Assembly (NCBI GenBank): GCA_905181585.1
Contig: CAJIYG010000001.1
Location: 124,001-188,000 of the forward strand
Reading direction: 5' to 3'
From: an uncultured Flavobacteriales bacterium
Lineage (GTDB): Bacteria; Bacteroidota; Bacteroidia; Flavobacteriales; BACL11
DNA length: 64,000 bases
Shown: in pieces, positions 46,827 through 56,245 of the stretch
Layout: each line of letters opens with the position of its first letter
Numbering within the stretch: position 1 is the stretch's first letter
Notes under the pieces: generated by a model
Database searches by the model: none
What the model saw: only the letters and a program-made list of their open reading frames with translations
Told to the model about the DNA's origin: nothing
Made by a program: the position numbers and the translations under genes

Positions 46827-47845
46827 AATAAATTTGACTGATTAGTAGGCTTAATCCTACCTAAATGTTTAAAAGCAAGGTCAGTAGCTTGTCTTCCTCT
46901 TGGAGTTCTCATTAGATAACCTTCTTTAATAAGAAATGGCTCATATACTTCTTCAATAGTACCAGCTTGTTCTCCAACTGCAGTTGCAATAGTAGTAAGT
47001 CCCACAGGTCCTCCTTTAAATTTATCAATAATTGCCGATAAAATTCTATTATCCATCTCATCTAAGCCATTTTCATCAACATGAAGCGCTTCAAGAGAGT
47101 ATTTAGTAATTGCTCCATCAATATCTCCACTACCTTTTATTTGTGCAAAATCTCTAACTCTTCTTAAAAGAGCATTAGCAATTCTAGGTGTTCCCCTACT
47201 TCGTCTAGCTATTTCATTGGAAGCATCTTTAGAAATACTTACATCTAAAATTGTTGAAGATCTATTAATAATATCAGAAAGAAGCTCGGCACCATAATAT
47301 TCTAATCTACTATTGATACCAAATCTAGCTCGTAGTGGAGAAGTTAATAGTCCTGAACGAGTAGTGGCACCAATTAAAGTGAAAGGATTAAGTTTTATTT
47401 GCACAGTTCTAGCGTTTGGACCTGATTCTATCATAATATCAATTTGATAATCTTCCATAGCAGAATAAAGGTATTCCTCGACAATAGGATTTAGCCTATG
47501 AATTTCATCAATAAATAAAACATCTCTTGGTTCCAAATTTGTAAGCAGACCAGCTAAATCACCTGGCTTATCTAATACAGGGCCTGAAGTAGTTGTAATT
47601 TCTACATCTAACTCATTTGCAATAATATATGAAAGTGTTGTTTTTCCAAGACCAGGAGGTCCATGCAAAAGGACATGATCTAATGACTCTTCTCTTTGTC
47701 TAGCTGCTTTTATAAAAACTTCAAGATTATCAATTATTTGATCCTGTCCCTTAAAATCACTAAATTCTTTTGGACGTAAAGCTTTTTCAAACTCAACTTC
47801 CTCTTTATCTAAATGATCTGATTCTGGATTTAATTCTTCGCTCAT
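46823..47845 (-). CDS. ruvB: Holliday junction branch migration ATPase RuvB
   Basis: A 340-residue AAA+ motor that drives branch migration with RuvA. It has [13 protein letters not shown] at the start of the domain, Walker [11 protein letters not shown] (61-70), Walker [10 protein letters not shown], the sensor [21 protein letters not shown] (two blocks), and the winged-helix C-terminus with [12 protein letters not shown]. Length is normal. It is a single-gene unit convergent with the ubiX operon. Confidence 0.98.
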   Translation of the reverse strand: MSEELNPESDHLDKEEVEFEKALRPKEFSDFKGQDQIIDNLEVFIKAARQREESLDHVLLHGPPGLGKTTLSYIIANELDVEITTTSGPVLDKPGDLAGLLTNLEPRDVLFIDEIHRLNPIVEEYLYSAMEDYQIDIMIESGPNARTVQIKLNPFTLIGATTRSGLLTSPLRARFGINSRLEYYGAELLSDIINRSSTILDVSISKDASNEIARRSRGTPRIANALLRRVRDFAQIKGSGDIDGAITKYSLEALHVDENGLDEMDNRILSAIIDKFKGGPVGLTTIATAVGEQAGTIEEVYEPFLIKEGYLMRTPRGRQATDLAFKHLGRIKPTNQSNLF

Positions 47846-47853
47846 ATTAATAA

Positions 47854-47861
47854 CAAAAGTA
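47854..47861 (-). promoter_or_regulatory. Possible -7 box (TACTTTTG) for ruvB
   Basis: The minus strand reads TACTTTTG 9 bases before the ruvB ATG, the same octamer as before gcvP and the helicase. A leader would be nearly absent. No -33 box is clear. Confidence 0.33.
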
Positions 47862-47920
47862 AGAAACTAAAAGCAATAACTTTAATTGATATCGAAGTAA
47901 AAGAATGTATTATGAGAGGC

Positions 47921-49111
47921 TTATGTATGTAAATGCTTACTTTCTTCAAGAAATGGATGATGCTTAATCTCTAAAGATCTAGTAGTAAGAGATCTGAAAA
48001 CAATTAATAGAAATAAACCGACAAACCCAAGTCCCATACCAATCTCTTTAAAACCTAAATGACCATGATCATGAAGCGTTCCTGGAGCAAAAAGTAAGTA
48101 TGAATTTATCCAATGACCTATTAGTATTACTATACAAGCAACAATTAAATTATTTGAATTTCTTTTAGAGTCTCGACTCATTAAAACTATTGTAGGAACA
48201 ACAAAATTTAAGCCAGCACTAAACCAGAATAAAAAATTATAGTTTGGAAGCTCAATTCTCTCCATAAAATATGTCACCTCCTCTGGAATATTTGCATACC
48301 AAATAAGCATAAATTGTGAAAACCACATATAAGTCCAAACAACAGAAAAAGCAAATACCCACTTACCTAAATCATGAATAATACTTTGATTTAAATCTTG
48401 AAGATAACCCTGTTTTCTTAAAAATAAACAAAACAATAAAATTGTCGTAAAACCAATCGCAGCCCACTCAGAAAAAATATACCAACCAAACAAAGTACTA
48501 AACCAATGAGTATCAATAGACATTATCCAGTCCCATGCTGCCATTGAAGAACTTACAGCAAAAAAGACTATAAACCATGCTGATACAGTAATTCCTTTAC
48601 TGTAAGCCTTATCACCTAAACCACCCTCAAGGTCTCCTTGTAAAGAAATATCTCTTAATCTTTTTGCACAATAGATCCATACTACGACATAAATCAAAGA
48701 TCTAACTAGAAAGAAAATTGGATTTAAGTAAGCTTCTTTTCCAGCAATTATTTTATCATAATTTTCAGAGCCTACAGTCATAATTCCAGGCTCAAGCCAG
48801 TGATAAATATGATTCCAATGCATTAGAGCAGCAACAACTATAAAAATCATAATACCACATGCATAAGGAAGAAAAGTCATAATAGCCTCGGGTACTCTTT
48901 TTATAACTGTAGACCAACCTGCCTCAGCAACATGCTGAAGAGCAACAAAAAAAACTGCAAAGATTGAAATACCTAAAAAGAAATAATTATTAAAAACTAA
49001 ACTTGTCCAAGCTGCATGAGCATCATCCATAAATGCATAAATAGAAGAAAGAAGCCCAATCACTATAAGTGAAATTGATAATATTAGACTAGATTTAGAT
49101 ATTTTATACAT
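47921..49111 (-). CDS. actF: Alternative complex III subunit F (quinone-binding membrane subunit 2)
   Basis: A 396-residue membrane protein with about ten hydrophobic helices, of the ActC/ActF pair that binds quinol in alternative complex III. Motifs include AWTSLVFNNYFFLGISIFAVF, GWSTVIKRVPEAIMTFLPY and SMAAWDWIMSIDTHWFSTLFGWY (each seen as part of longer blocks). The complex oxidises menaquinol and reduces cytochrome c or feeds a terminal oxidase directly. It is the last gene of the leftward six-gene act operon. Confidence 0.93.
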   Translation of the reverse strand: MYKISKSSLILSISLIVIGLLSSIYAFMDDAHAAWTSLVFNNYFFLGISIFAVFFVALQHVAEAGWSTVIKRVPEAIMTFLPYACGIMIFIVVAALMHWNHIYHWLEPGIMTVGSENYDKIIAGKEAYLNPIFFLVRSLIYVVVWIYCAKRLRDISLQGDLEGGLGDKAYSKGITVSAWFIVFFAVSSSMAAWDWIMSIDTHWFSTLFGWYIFSEWAAIGFTTILLFCLFLRKQGYLQDLNQSIIHDLGKWVFAFSVVWTYMWFSQFMLIWYANIPEEVTYFMERIELPNYNFLFWFSAGLNFVVPTIVLMSRDSKRNSNNLIVACIVILIGHWINSYLLFAPGTLHDHGHLGFKEIGMGLGFVGLFLLIVFRSLTTRSLEIKHHPFLEESKHLHT

Positions 49112-49122
49112 CTTTATTAATT

Positions 49123-49695
49123 TTATTCTGCATTATATTTTTGTAACTCCTGTACATATAAAACAATTTTCCACCTTTCTTCTTCACTTAGTTGAGAAGA
49201 GTGAGGTCCCATTGCATTTAGACCAAAAGTAAGTGCATGAAAAATATGCCCTGAAGTTAACTGGTTCATAGGAACATTCGCTCTTCTTAACATTTTACCA
49301 TCATTATAATGAGGTATTGCTGAATATATAGGATGAGTAATAGAACCTCCTCCAGCACCAAATTCCCCATGACAGTGCTGACAGAACATAGAATACAATT
49401 TCTTTCCTTCCTCAATATTCATATCATTATTTTCAAAAGGGTTAACTGCATTTTCTCCTGCATCGAGGTAACCTTCTAAAGAGCTTTCATAATAGAAAGT
49501 AGATAAATAATTTCTAGCAATTGTACCTTTAACTGGTTTACGAGCATTTAAACTATCTGCAAACACTGTATTTTGACCATAAGTTTCTAGAGATGGAGAT
49601 CTATACATATTTGGCATAAATTCATAACCAGGTCCATCATTTTTGCATCCAGAAAAAATAACTATGAAAGATAATATTACAATAACTCTATTCAT
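49123..49695 (-). CDS. actE: Alternative complex III subunit E, monoheme cytochrome c lipoprotein
   Basis: A 190-residue lipoprotein with lipobox IVIFSGC (Cys 17 from the ATG at 49695), then a class I cytochrome c domain with one heme site CQHCH (105-109) and an axial-Met region near LNAMGPH. A longer frame opens at 49728 but lacks a proper signal peptide start, so I chose the inner ATG, which overlaps the actD stop by 8 bases. It passes electrons out of the complex in the periplasm. Confidence 0.92.
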   Translation of the reverse strand: MNRVIVILSFIVIFSGCKNDGPGYEFMPNMYRSPSLETYGQNTVFADSLNARKPVKGTIARNYLSTFYYESSLEGYLDAGENAVNPFENNDMNIEEGKKLYSMFCQHCHGEFGAGGGSITHPIYSAIPHYNDGKMLRRANVPMNQLTSGHIFHALTFGLNAMGPHSSQLSEEERWKIVLYVQELQKYNAE

Positions 49696-50230
49696 TATCT
49701 GTATCTTTTTCGTTAATCTCAGAAGCACCAGTTTCTTTTAATAATTTTCGCATCTTTTTATCATCTCCTTCAACTATAATTTCCATTAGGAATTTATCAT
49801 CTGTTGTTCTAGGATCAGGACTTTTTGTTGTAGCACCAGGATAAAGTTTATTTCTAAAGAAGTATGTTAATGACATAAGATGACCAGCAAATAAAACTGT
49901 ACACTCAAACATAATTGGAACAAAAGCAGGGAAATTTTGATAAAAAGTAAAGTTAGGTTTACCACCAATATTCATTGGCCAACTTTTCCCAACTCCAGAG
50001 ATCATAATATAATAAATCAGAAGACCTCCAAAAGATAAACCTATACAACCATATATAAAAGCTGTAATAGCCATTCTTGTTTCTTTAAATCCTAAAGCAT
50101 GGTCTAGACCATGAACGGGAAAAGGACTATAAACCTCTTCAATTTCTATTTCTTTAGATCTAAGAACTTTAACAGATTCTAATAAAATCTCTTCATCATC
50201 GAAAATAGCATATAATACTTTCTTATTCAT
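49688..50230 (-). CDS. actD: Alternative complex III subunit D (DUF3341)
   Basis: A 180-residue protein with an N-terminal ferredoxin-like soluble part (YAIFDDEEILLESVKVLR, VYSPFPVHGLDHALG) and two membrane helices, family DUF3341. It is a structural subunit near the quinone site. It overlaps actC by 8 bases and actE by 8 bases, so all are co-translated. Confidence 0.93.
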   Translation of the reverse strand: MNKKVLYAIFDDEEILLESVKVLRSKEIEIEEVYSPFPVHGLDHALGFKETRMAITAFIYGCIGLSFGGLLIYYIMISGVGKSWPMNIGGKPNFTFYQNFPAFVPIMFECTVLFAGHLMSLTYFFRNKLYPGATTKSPDPRTTDDKFLMEIIVEGDDKKMRKLLKETGASEINEKDTDNE

Positions 50231-51608
50231 GAGTCTTATTTTTATATTCTGATCCAGAAGATTTAAGAATTGTTTTTAATTCAGCTTGAGCAACTACAGG
50301 GAAGGTTCTAGCATACATTAAGAATAGTGTAAAGAAGAATCCAATAGTTCCTAAAAATATACCAATATCAATAAAAGTGGGAGAGAACATTGTCCATGAT
50401 GAAGGTAGAAAATCTCGGTGTAAAGAAGTAACAATAATTACAAAACGTTCAAACCACATTCCAATATTAACAAATATTGATAGAATGAATGTAGCAATAA
50501 AAGAGGTTCTTATGCTCTTTATCCAGTACAGTTGTGGAATAATAACATTACATGACATCATTGCTGCGTAGGCCCACCAATAAGGACCAGTTGCTCTATT
50601 TAAAAAAGCATATTGCTCAAATGCAACTCCTGAATACCAAGCCATAAAAAGCTCAGTTATATATGCAGTTCCAACTAGTGATCCAGTAAATAAAATGATT
50701 ACATTCATATATTCAATATGCTTAATAGTAATATATGCTTCCATATTTACAACTTTACGCATAATAATAAGTAAAGTTTCAACCATTGCAAAACCAGAAA
50801 AAAGTGCTCCAAGTACAAAGTATGGAGGAAATATTGTAGTATGCCATCCAGGAATTACTGAAGTAGCAAAATCCATACTAACAATAGAGTGTACAGAAAA
50901 AACTAATGGAGTTGCAAGTCCTGCAAGAACAAGAGATACCTCTTCAAACCTTTGCCAATGTTTTGCTCTTCCGCTCCAACCAAAAGCAAGTAAAGTATAT
51001 AACTGCTTTTTCATAGGACTAATAGTTTTACTCATTCTATCTCTAATCATTGCAAAGTCTGGAATTAAACCAATATACCAGAATACTGTTGATACGGTTA
51101 GGTAAGTTGAAATTGCAAATACATCCCATAAAAGTGGAGAGTTAAAATTTTGCCATAGTGGACCGTATTCATTTGGAAAAGGAAATACCCAATATGCTAA
51201 CCATGGTCTTCCCATGTGTATTAAAGGAAAAAGACCAGCCTGAACAACTCCAAATATTGTCATTGCTTCAGCAGATCTATTAATTGCCATTCTCCATTTT
51301 TGGCGGAATAATAAAAGAACAGCAGAAATTAATGTACCGGCATGACCAATTCCAATCCACCAAACAAAATTTGTAATATCCCAAGCCCAATTAACAGTTT
51401 TATTTAAGCCCCAAGCTCCAATACCAGTTCCAATAGTGTATGCCATACATCCTACACCCCATAAAAACAGAAAAACAGATAAACTAAATAAAATCCACCA
51501 ATATTTATTAGCCTTACCTTCAACAGGTCTTGCAATATCTCTTGTTATATCATGGTAAGTTTTATTACCAAGAATTAAGGGATCTCTTATTTCGGATTCT
51601 TTATGCAT
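50223..51608 (-). CDS. actC: Alternative complex III subunit C (NrfD/PsrC-like)
   Basis: A 461-residue NrfD-family membrane protein with about ten helices. Motifs include VNWAWDITNFVWWIGIGHAG, AEAMTIFGVVQAGLFPLIHM and YPVFPFPNEYGPLWQNF-like WVFPFPNEYGPLWQN. It binds quinol with ActF and takes part in charge movement. Its ATG shares one base with the actB stop. Confidence 0.95.
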   Translation of the reverse strand: MHKESEIRDPLILGNKTYHDITRDIARPVEGKANKYWWILFSLSVFLFLWGVGCMAYTIGTGIGAWGLNKTVNWAWDITNFVWWIGIGHAGTLISAVLLLFRQKWRMAINRSAEAMTIFGVVQAGLFPLIHMGRPWLAYWVFPFPNEYGPLWQNFNSPLLWDVFAISTYLTVSTVFWYIGLIPDFAMIRDRMSKTISPMKKQLYTLLAFGWSGRAKHWQRFEEVSLVLAGLATPLVFSVHSIVSMDFATSVIPGWHTTIFPPYFVLGALFSGFAMVETLLIIMRKVVNMEAYITIKHIEYMNVIILFTGSLVGTAYITELFMAWYSGVAFEQYAFLNRATGPYWWAYAAMMSCNVIIPQLYWIKSIRTSFIATFILSIFVNIGMWFERFVIIVTSLHRDFLPSSWTMFSPTFIDIGIFLGTIGFFFTLFLMYARTFPVVAQAELKTILKSSGSEYKNKTHE

Positions 51609-54568
51609 TAGGCTTTATTTCTAATCTTTGTTTGATAAAATACTGATGGTCTGACATTTAAATGATCTAATAAGTCGTATGCTCTTTCATCATTTCTTAA
51701 ACGCCATACCTCACTATCCTTATTATTTGAATCACCAAATACAATTGCATTAGTTGAACAAGAAGAAGCACAAACTGTCTGAGCATCTTTATCTTTTATA
51801 GGTTGTCCACTTTTTTTAGCATTTAATTTCAGTTCTTGAATCTTTTGTATGCACATACTACACTTTTCAATAACACCTCTTGATCTTACAACAACATCAG
51901 GATTTAAAACCATCTTACCATAGTCATCGTTCATGTTAAAATCAAACTTATCATTGTCTGAGTATTGGAACCAATTAAATCTTCTCACTTTATATGGACA
52001 GTTATTAGCACAATATCTTGTTCCAACACATCTGTTATATGTCATTTGATTTAGTCCTTCATTACTATGTGTTGTTGCAGCAACAGGACATACAGTCTCA
52101 CAAGGAGCATGGTTACAATGCATACACATAATTGGCTGAAATACTACTTCAGGATTCTCAGAAGGCTCTTCCATTTCAGAGAACATATCAATCATTGAAA
52201 TCTTTTCTTTGGCAGAAAGCTCTTCAGTCATATCTGATGAAAAATATCTATCAATTCTCATCCAATGCATATCCCTACTTTTTCTCATTTCTTCTTTTCC
52301 TACAACAGGAATATTATTTTCTGCTTGACATGAGATAACACATTCACCACAACCGATGCATGAAGTTAAGTCTATAGAGAGATTCCAAAAATGACCAATT
52401 TCTAAATCATGTGCTTCATATAGAGTGACTTTATCAGCAGTTAATTTACCTTTATATGTAGCATAAGTTTCTCTGTGGTTTCCTGATGAAGGATCCTTAA
52501 TATAATCAGATAAAGTTGTTTCTTTAACAATATCTCTCCCCATCATAGTATGATGAAGCTGAATAGAAGCAAACTCATATTCCCCCTCTACTTTCTTAAT
52601 TGATATTGATTTTTTTCCTGTAAAAGGATAAGCATTAAAACCAATACCATCTCCAGCTTTACCAGCTTTAGTTCTACCATATCCTATTGCCATTCCAACA
52701 GTTGATTTTGCTTGTCCTGGACTAATTAAAACTGGAACATTCTTAAGAGAAATACCATCAGCTTCAATATCTACAAGACTTCCATTTAATGCTCCATTTG
52801 AGACATTCCAATTTTCTAGACCGAATTCTTTTGCAGTATGCGCTGAAATCGTTAAATAATTATCCCAACACGCTCTTGTAAGAGGATCAGGAAGCTCTTG
52901 TAACCAAGGATTATTAGCTTGATAACCATCACCAAGAGCGATAGTTTCATAAAGTTCTAGCTCCAGTTCAGTGGAGGATGAGTTTTTAATAGATTTAGAT
53001 CTATCGATAAAACTCTTAAGTCTTAACTTTTTATCTTCTAAATTAAAATATCCGTCATGAAGAGTAGTATTCCAATCTATTCCTTTTGCTATCCAAAAAT
53101 TCTTTAAAAATGACAGATAATCTGATCTATCTGTCCAAGAAAGAAGTGTCTCTTGAAACTGCCTAGTGTCAAATAATGGAGAAATTGTAGGTTGCATAAA
53201 CGAATATGTCCCATGCTTTGGACTTGCATCGCCCCAACTTTCTAAATTATGACTATCAGGACACACATAATCCATCAAAGAAGCTGTTTCATCGTTATAA
53301 GATGAAGTTGAAATTTTAAGCGCAACATTTTTTAAAGCTACATTAAATTCTTTAGCTTTATTATACGAGTATGAAGGGTTAACATTATATGTTATTAAAG
53401 CACTTACTTTACCTTCTTTCATATCGGAAAGTAGATTATCAACCTGTGAAGTATTTCCCTGCTTTAAATTTGTTGGTTTATCAACTAAAATTGTATTAGT
53501 ATAATTATTCAGCTCGTTATTAATTGCATTTACGATAAGTTGAATATTTTTATCATTACTGTTACTTATAACAATAGATTTTCCTTTAGAGCTAGATAAA
53601 GCTCTAACTATTGAAGATAATCTAGAATCAAACTTTTCACCTCTTAACCCATCAAGTAAGCTAGAAATTAAATAACCCTGCTCTGAAGGTTTTATTTGAA
53701 TTCTTTTATCAGCATTAGCACCAGAGAGAGATAGATTTGTCTCCAATTGATAATGCTTAGACATTTTTCCATTCTTTGGATTTCTTCCATTAACATAATC
53801 TGTAGCGTATTCATTTGCCATCCAATTAGCAAGAAAATCTGCTCCAAAAGAGACAATAACATCTGATTTATCAAAGCAGTATGAAGGAGCTAATCTTGAG
53901 CCAAACGATTCTAAATTTGCATCTAAAATACCATCATAAGGTGTAGAGTCCATCATTATGTGCTCTACATTAGAATATTTATCTCCAAAATCCTCAATTA
54001 ATTGCTTTATTGTTGGACTTAAGATAGTAGAGGTTAGAAGCGCTATTTTACCATCTTTGATTTTAGATAGTTTTTCTTTTATTTCATAATCAACAGTTCG
54101 CCAGTTACTTTCTTCATTAGATTTTAGTGGATGCTTTAATCTAGCAGAATCATAAAGAGAAAGTACTGATGCTTGAACTCTAGAATTGGAACAGGTACCA
54201 TTATTCTCAATTTTAATAGGTCTTCCTTCTCTAGTCTTAACTAAGACACTAGCATAATCTCTTCCATCGTAAATAGTTGAAGCGTAATAATTTGCAACTC
54301 CAGGGATAATTTCATCTGGCTTAACAAGATATGGAATAGATTTAACAATAGGAGTTTCACATGCAGCTAATGTCGCAGCAGCTGTACTAAAGCCTAAAAA
54401 CTTTAGAAAGTCCCTTCTACTACTACTAGTTGAAGAAAGGTTTTCTTTATCTCCCAAAAACTCATCAACTGGAAGTTCTTCAACAAACTCATTTTGTGCC
54501 AATTTCTCTACAATTGGGTCATCATGAAGTTGGGCAAGGCCTTTCCAATATTTTTTTGTTGTCTTCAT
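51608..54568 (-). CDS. actB: Alternative complex III subunit B, iron-sulfur molybdopterin-oxidoreductase-like
   Basis: A 986-residue periplasmic subunit. The N-terminus has a Tat-type signal (SSSRRDFLKFLGFSTAAATL, Arg pair at 51-52) followed by LAAC (Cys 70), as in the family called TAT-variant-translocated molybdopterin oxidoreductase. The long middle resembles molybdopterin enzymes but, as in all ActB, the cofactor is thought to be absent. The C-terminal part carries ferredoxin-type clusters: CIGCGECVISC, CMHCNHAPCETVC, CVGTRYCANNCPYKVRRF, CSMC and CASSC. Length is typical. Confidence 0.96.
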   Translation of the reverse strand: MKTTKKYWKGLAQLHDDPIVEKLAQNEFVEELPVDEFLGDKENLSSTSSSRRDFLKFLGFSTAAATLAACETPIVKSIPYLVKPDEIIPGVANYYASTIYDGRDYASVLVKTREGRPIKIENNGTCSNSRVQASVLSLYDSARLKHPLKSNEESNWRTVDYEIKEKLSKIKDGKIALLTSTILSPTIKQLIEDFGDKYSNVEHIMMDSTPYDGILDANLESFGSRLAPSYCFDKSDVIVSFGADFLANWMANEYATDYVNGRNPKNGKMSKHYQLETNLSLSGANADKRIQIKPSEQGYLISSLLDGLRGEKFDSRLSSIVRALSSSKGKSIVISNSNDKNIQLIVNAINNELNNYTNTILVDKPTNLKQGNTSQVDNLLSDMKEGKVSALITYNVNPSYSYNKAKEFNVALKNVALKISTSSYNDETASLMDYVCPDSHNLESWGDASPKHGTYSFMQPTISPLFDTRQFQETLLSWTDRSDYLSFLKNFWIAKGIDWNTTLHDGYFNLEDKKLRLKSFIDRSKSIKNSSSTELELELYETIALGDGYQANNPWLQELPDPLTRACWDNYLTISAHTAKEFGLENWNVSNGALNGSLVDIEADGISLKNVPVLISPGQAKSTVGMAIGYGRTKAGKAGDGIGFNAYPFTGKKSISIKKVEGEYEFASIQLHHTMMGRDIVKETTLSDYIKDPSSGNHRETYATYKGKLTADKVTLYEAHDLEIGHFWNLSIDLTSCIGCGECVISCQAENNIPVVGKEEMRKSRDMHWMRIDRYFSSDMTEELSAKEKISMIDMFSEMEEPSENPEVVFQPIMCMHCNHAPCETVCPVAATTHSNEGLNQMTYNRCVGTRYCANNCPYKVRRFNWFQYSDNDKFDFNMNDDYGKMVLNPDVVVRSRGVIEKCSMCIQKIQELKLNAKKSGQPIKDKDAQTVCASSCSTNAIVFGDSNNKDSEVWRLRNDERAYDLLDHLNVRPSVFYQTKIRNKA

Positions 54569-54586
54569 CTAGTTAATAATTCTTAA

Positions 54587-55834
54587 TTAATAATGGCATT
54601 TACCACATTCAATTCCGCCTATTTTATCCACAGTAATTTTTTGTCCCTTGTATTTTTCTTTTAGCTGAGCGTGTAATTCTGTGTAATATTCGTTTCCTTC
54701 CATTGCAACTTCTGTAGTTCTGTGACAATCAATACACCAGCCCATGGTTAACTCAGCATGCTGATAAACAACATCCATTTCTTCAATTGGGCCATGACAT
54801 GTCTGACACTCAACTTTTCCAGCTACCACATGCTGAGAGTGGTTAAAATAAGATAAATCTGGAAGATTATGTATACGAACCCATTTTATTGGCTGCTGCT
54901 CATATCCTTCAATATAAGTTTTAGAATCAGGATCAAATCCTACAGCCTCATATATTTTTGAAATCTCTGTAGTTCCAGTGATTGTCCCTTCATTAATATA
55001 AGTATGACAATTCATACAGACATTAGCTGAAGGAATACCAGAATGTTTACTCTTTCTAGCAGAGGTATGACAATAATTACAGTCAACACCATTTTCACCA
55101 GCATGTACTTTGTGCGAGAAAGCGATAGGTTGCTCAGGCTGGTATTTTGTGTACACACCAACTCCTGAAAGAGTATCAAATGAAAACTTAACAACTACAA
55201 TAAAACTTGCTACAACAACAAAAACAACATTTCTATTATTAGAAATAAACAAATTAAATTGATTAAATAACGTTTCAGAAATAGTTTCTGTTTCTTGCTT
55301 TAAGCTAGCTTTAAGTTTATTCTTTAAAGATGTTAAAAGGTAAACAAGAAGTAATAAGAACAAGCCGATAAACATGAGCTGTGTTGATGTTTTAATACCT
55401 TCGTCTTCAGCAGCTAGCAAATCGCCAGTATCTAAAACTTCAACTTTTACAGGAGGATTTTTTAAATATGCATACACTGCCTCATAATCAGCATCTTCAA
55501 AATAGTATGAAGGCATAGCCACCTTATTATACTCTTCATAAATTGCAATCGCATCAGCGTCTCCTGATGCAATAAAGTCTGAAGAACTATTAATCCATTT
55601 TTTGAGCCACTCTTTTGTTCTTCTATCCGTAACTCCTAGTAATCCAGGACCAATGAGTTTTTTATCTCCCATTACGTGACATGATGTACAATTTGCTTTA
55701 AATATTTGCTCACCTTTTAAAACGGCAGCAGAGTCGACAACAACTGGAGCATCTTGAGAAAATGCTGTGGAGAAGAAAATAAAAACAAAGACTATTATTA
55801 AAGGAAGTCTGTTGTTAATAAATGGTATCATCAT
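54587..55834 (-). CDS. actA: Alternative complex III subunit A, multiheme cytochrome c
   Basis: A 415-residue protein with a signal peptide (ends in STAFSQ), a class I cytochrome domain with CTSCH (about 49-53), a central membrane helix (about 150-170), and a second helix before a class III-type domain with CNYCH, CMNCH, CQTCH, CIDCH and CGKCH. That gives six heme sites. It is the first gene of the act operon; tandem ATGs at 55834 and 55831. It serves as the electron wire of the complex. Confidence 0.95.
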   Translation of the reverse strand: MMIPFINNRLPLIIVFVFIFFSTAFSQDAPVVVDSAAVLKGEQIFKANCTSCHVMGDKKLIGPGLLGVTDRRTKEWLKKWINSSSDFIASGDADAIAIYEEYNKVAMPSYYFEDADYEAVYAYLKNPPVKVEVLDTGDLLAAEDEGIKTSTQLMFIGLFLLLLVYLLTSLKNKLKASLKQETETISETLFNQFNLFISNNRNVVFVVVASFIVVVKFSFDTLSGVGVYTKYQPEQPIAFSHKVHAGENGVDCNYCHTSARKSKHSGIPSANVCMNCHTYINEGTITGTTEISKIYEAVGFDPDSKTYIEGYEQQPIKWVRIHNLPDLSYFNHSQHVVAGKVECQTCHGPIEEMDVVYQHAELTMGWCIDCHRTTEVAMEGNEYYTELHAQLKEKYKGQKITVDKIGGIECGKCHY

Positions 55835-55856
55835 AAATCTATCATCAATTTCATCG

Positions 55857-55864
55857 CAAATTTA
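55857..55864 (-). promoter_or_regulatory. Possible -7 box (TAAATTTG) for the act operon
   Basis: The minus strand reads TAAATTTG, 22 bases before the actA ATG. The expected -33 position falls inside the inverted repeat at 55872-55890. Confidence 0.45.
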
Positions 55865-55871
55865 ATTCTTT

Positions 55872-55890
55872 TATCTAATAATATTAGATA
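55872..55890. promoter_or_regulatory. Perfect inverted repeat, possible operator for the act operon
   Basis: TATCTAAT and ATTAGATA, eight bases each, are separated by three bases. The element sits 7 bases upstream of the -7 box of the act operon, where a regulator would cover the -33 region. It is AT-rich, so chance is possible; there is no T run, so it is not a terminator. Confidence 0.4.
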
Positions 55891-55972
55891 GAAAACTACG
55901 AAAAACAGCAATTTATAATAATTCTAAATAAAGAGAATGTTAAGATAAGAAATGGGAAATAAAAAAATAATG

Positions 55973-56230
55973 TTAAGCCTTTGAAAGTGAGCCAACTTCA
56001 ATAACTTCCTTAACTTTTGGAACAGCGCTTTTAACTGCAAGCTCTACACCATTTTTTAATGTCATCATACTAACCTGACATGTCTCACAAGCACCAAGTA
56101 GCTTTACCTTAACGACATAGTCATCTGTAACTTCCACTAAACTTATGTCGCCACCATCTGCTTCTAAGTAAGGTCTAAAGTCATCTAATGCACCTTCTAT
56201 TTTTTTTAATATGTTTTTATTTGTTATCAA
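55973..56230 (-). CDS. NifU C-terminal-domain iron-sulfur scaffold protein
   Basis: An 85-residue protein made only of the NifU C-terminal (Nfu) domain, which holds and delivers Fe-S clusters. It has IEGALDDFRPYLEADGGDI and the cluster-binding GACETCQVSMMTL (Cys 48 and Cys 51). It lies 15 bases after mrp on the same strand; the pair is a common Fe-S carrier cassette. Confidence 0.95.
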   Translation of the reverse strand: MITNKNILKKIEGALDDFRPYLEADGGDISLVEVTDDYVVKVKLLGACETCQVSMMTLKNGVELAVKSAVPKVKEVIEVGSLSKA

Positions 56231-56245
56231 ACCAATATTTAATTT

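Noticed and set aside
50695..51105. 136-residue plus-strand frame inside actC
   Set aside because: It is antisense to a conserved subunit in a tight operon; composition reflects the membrane helices on the other strand.
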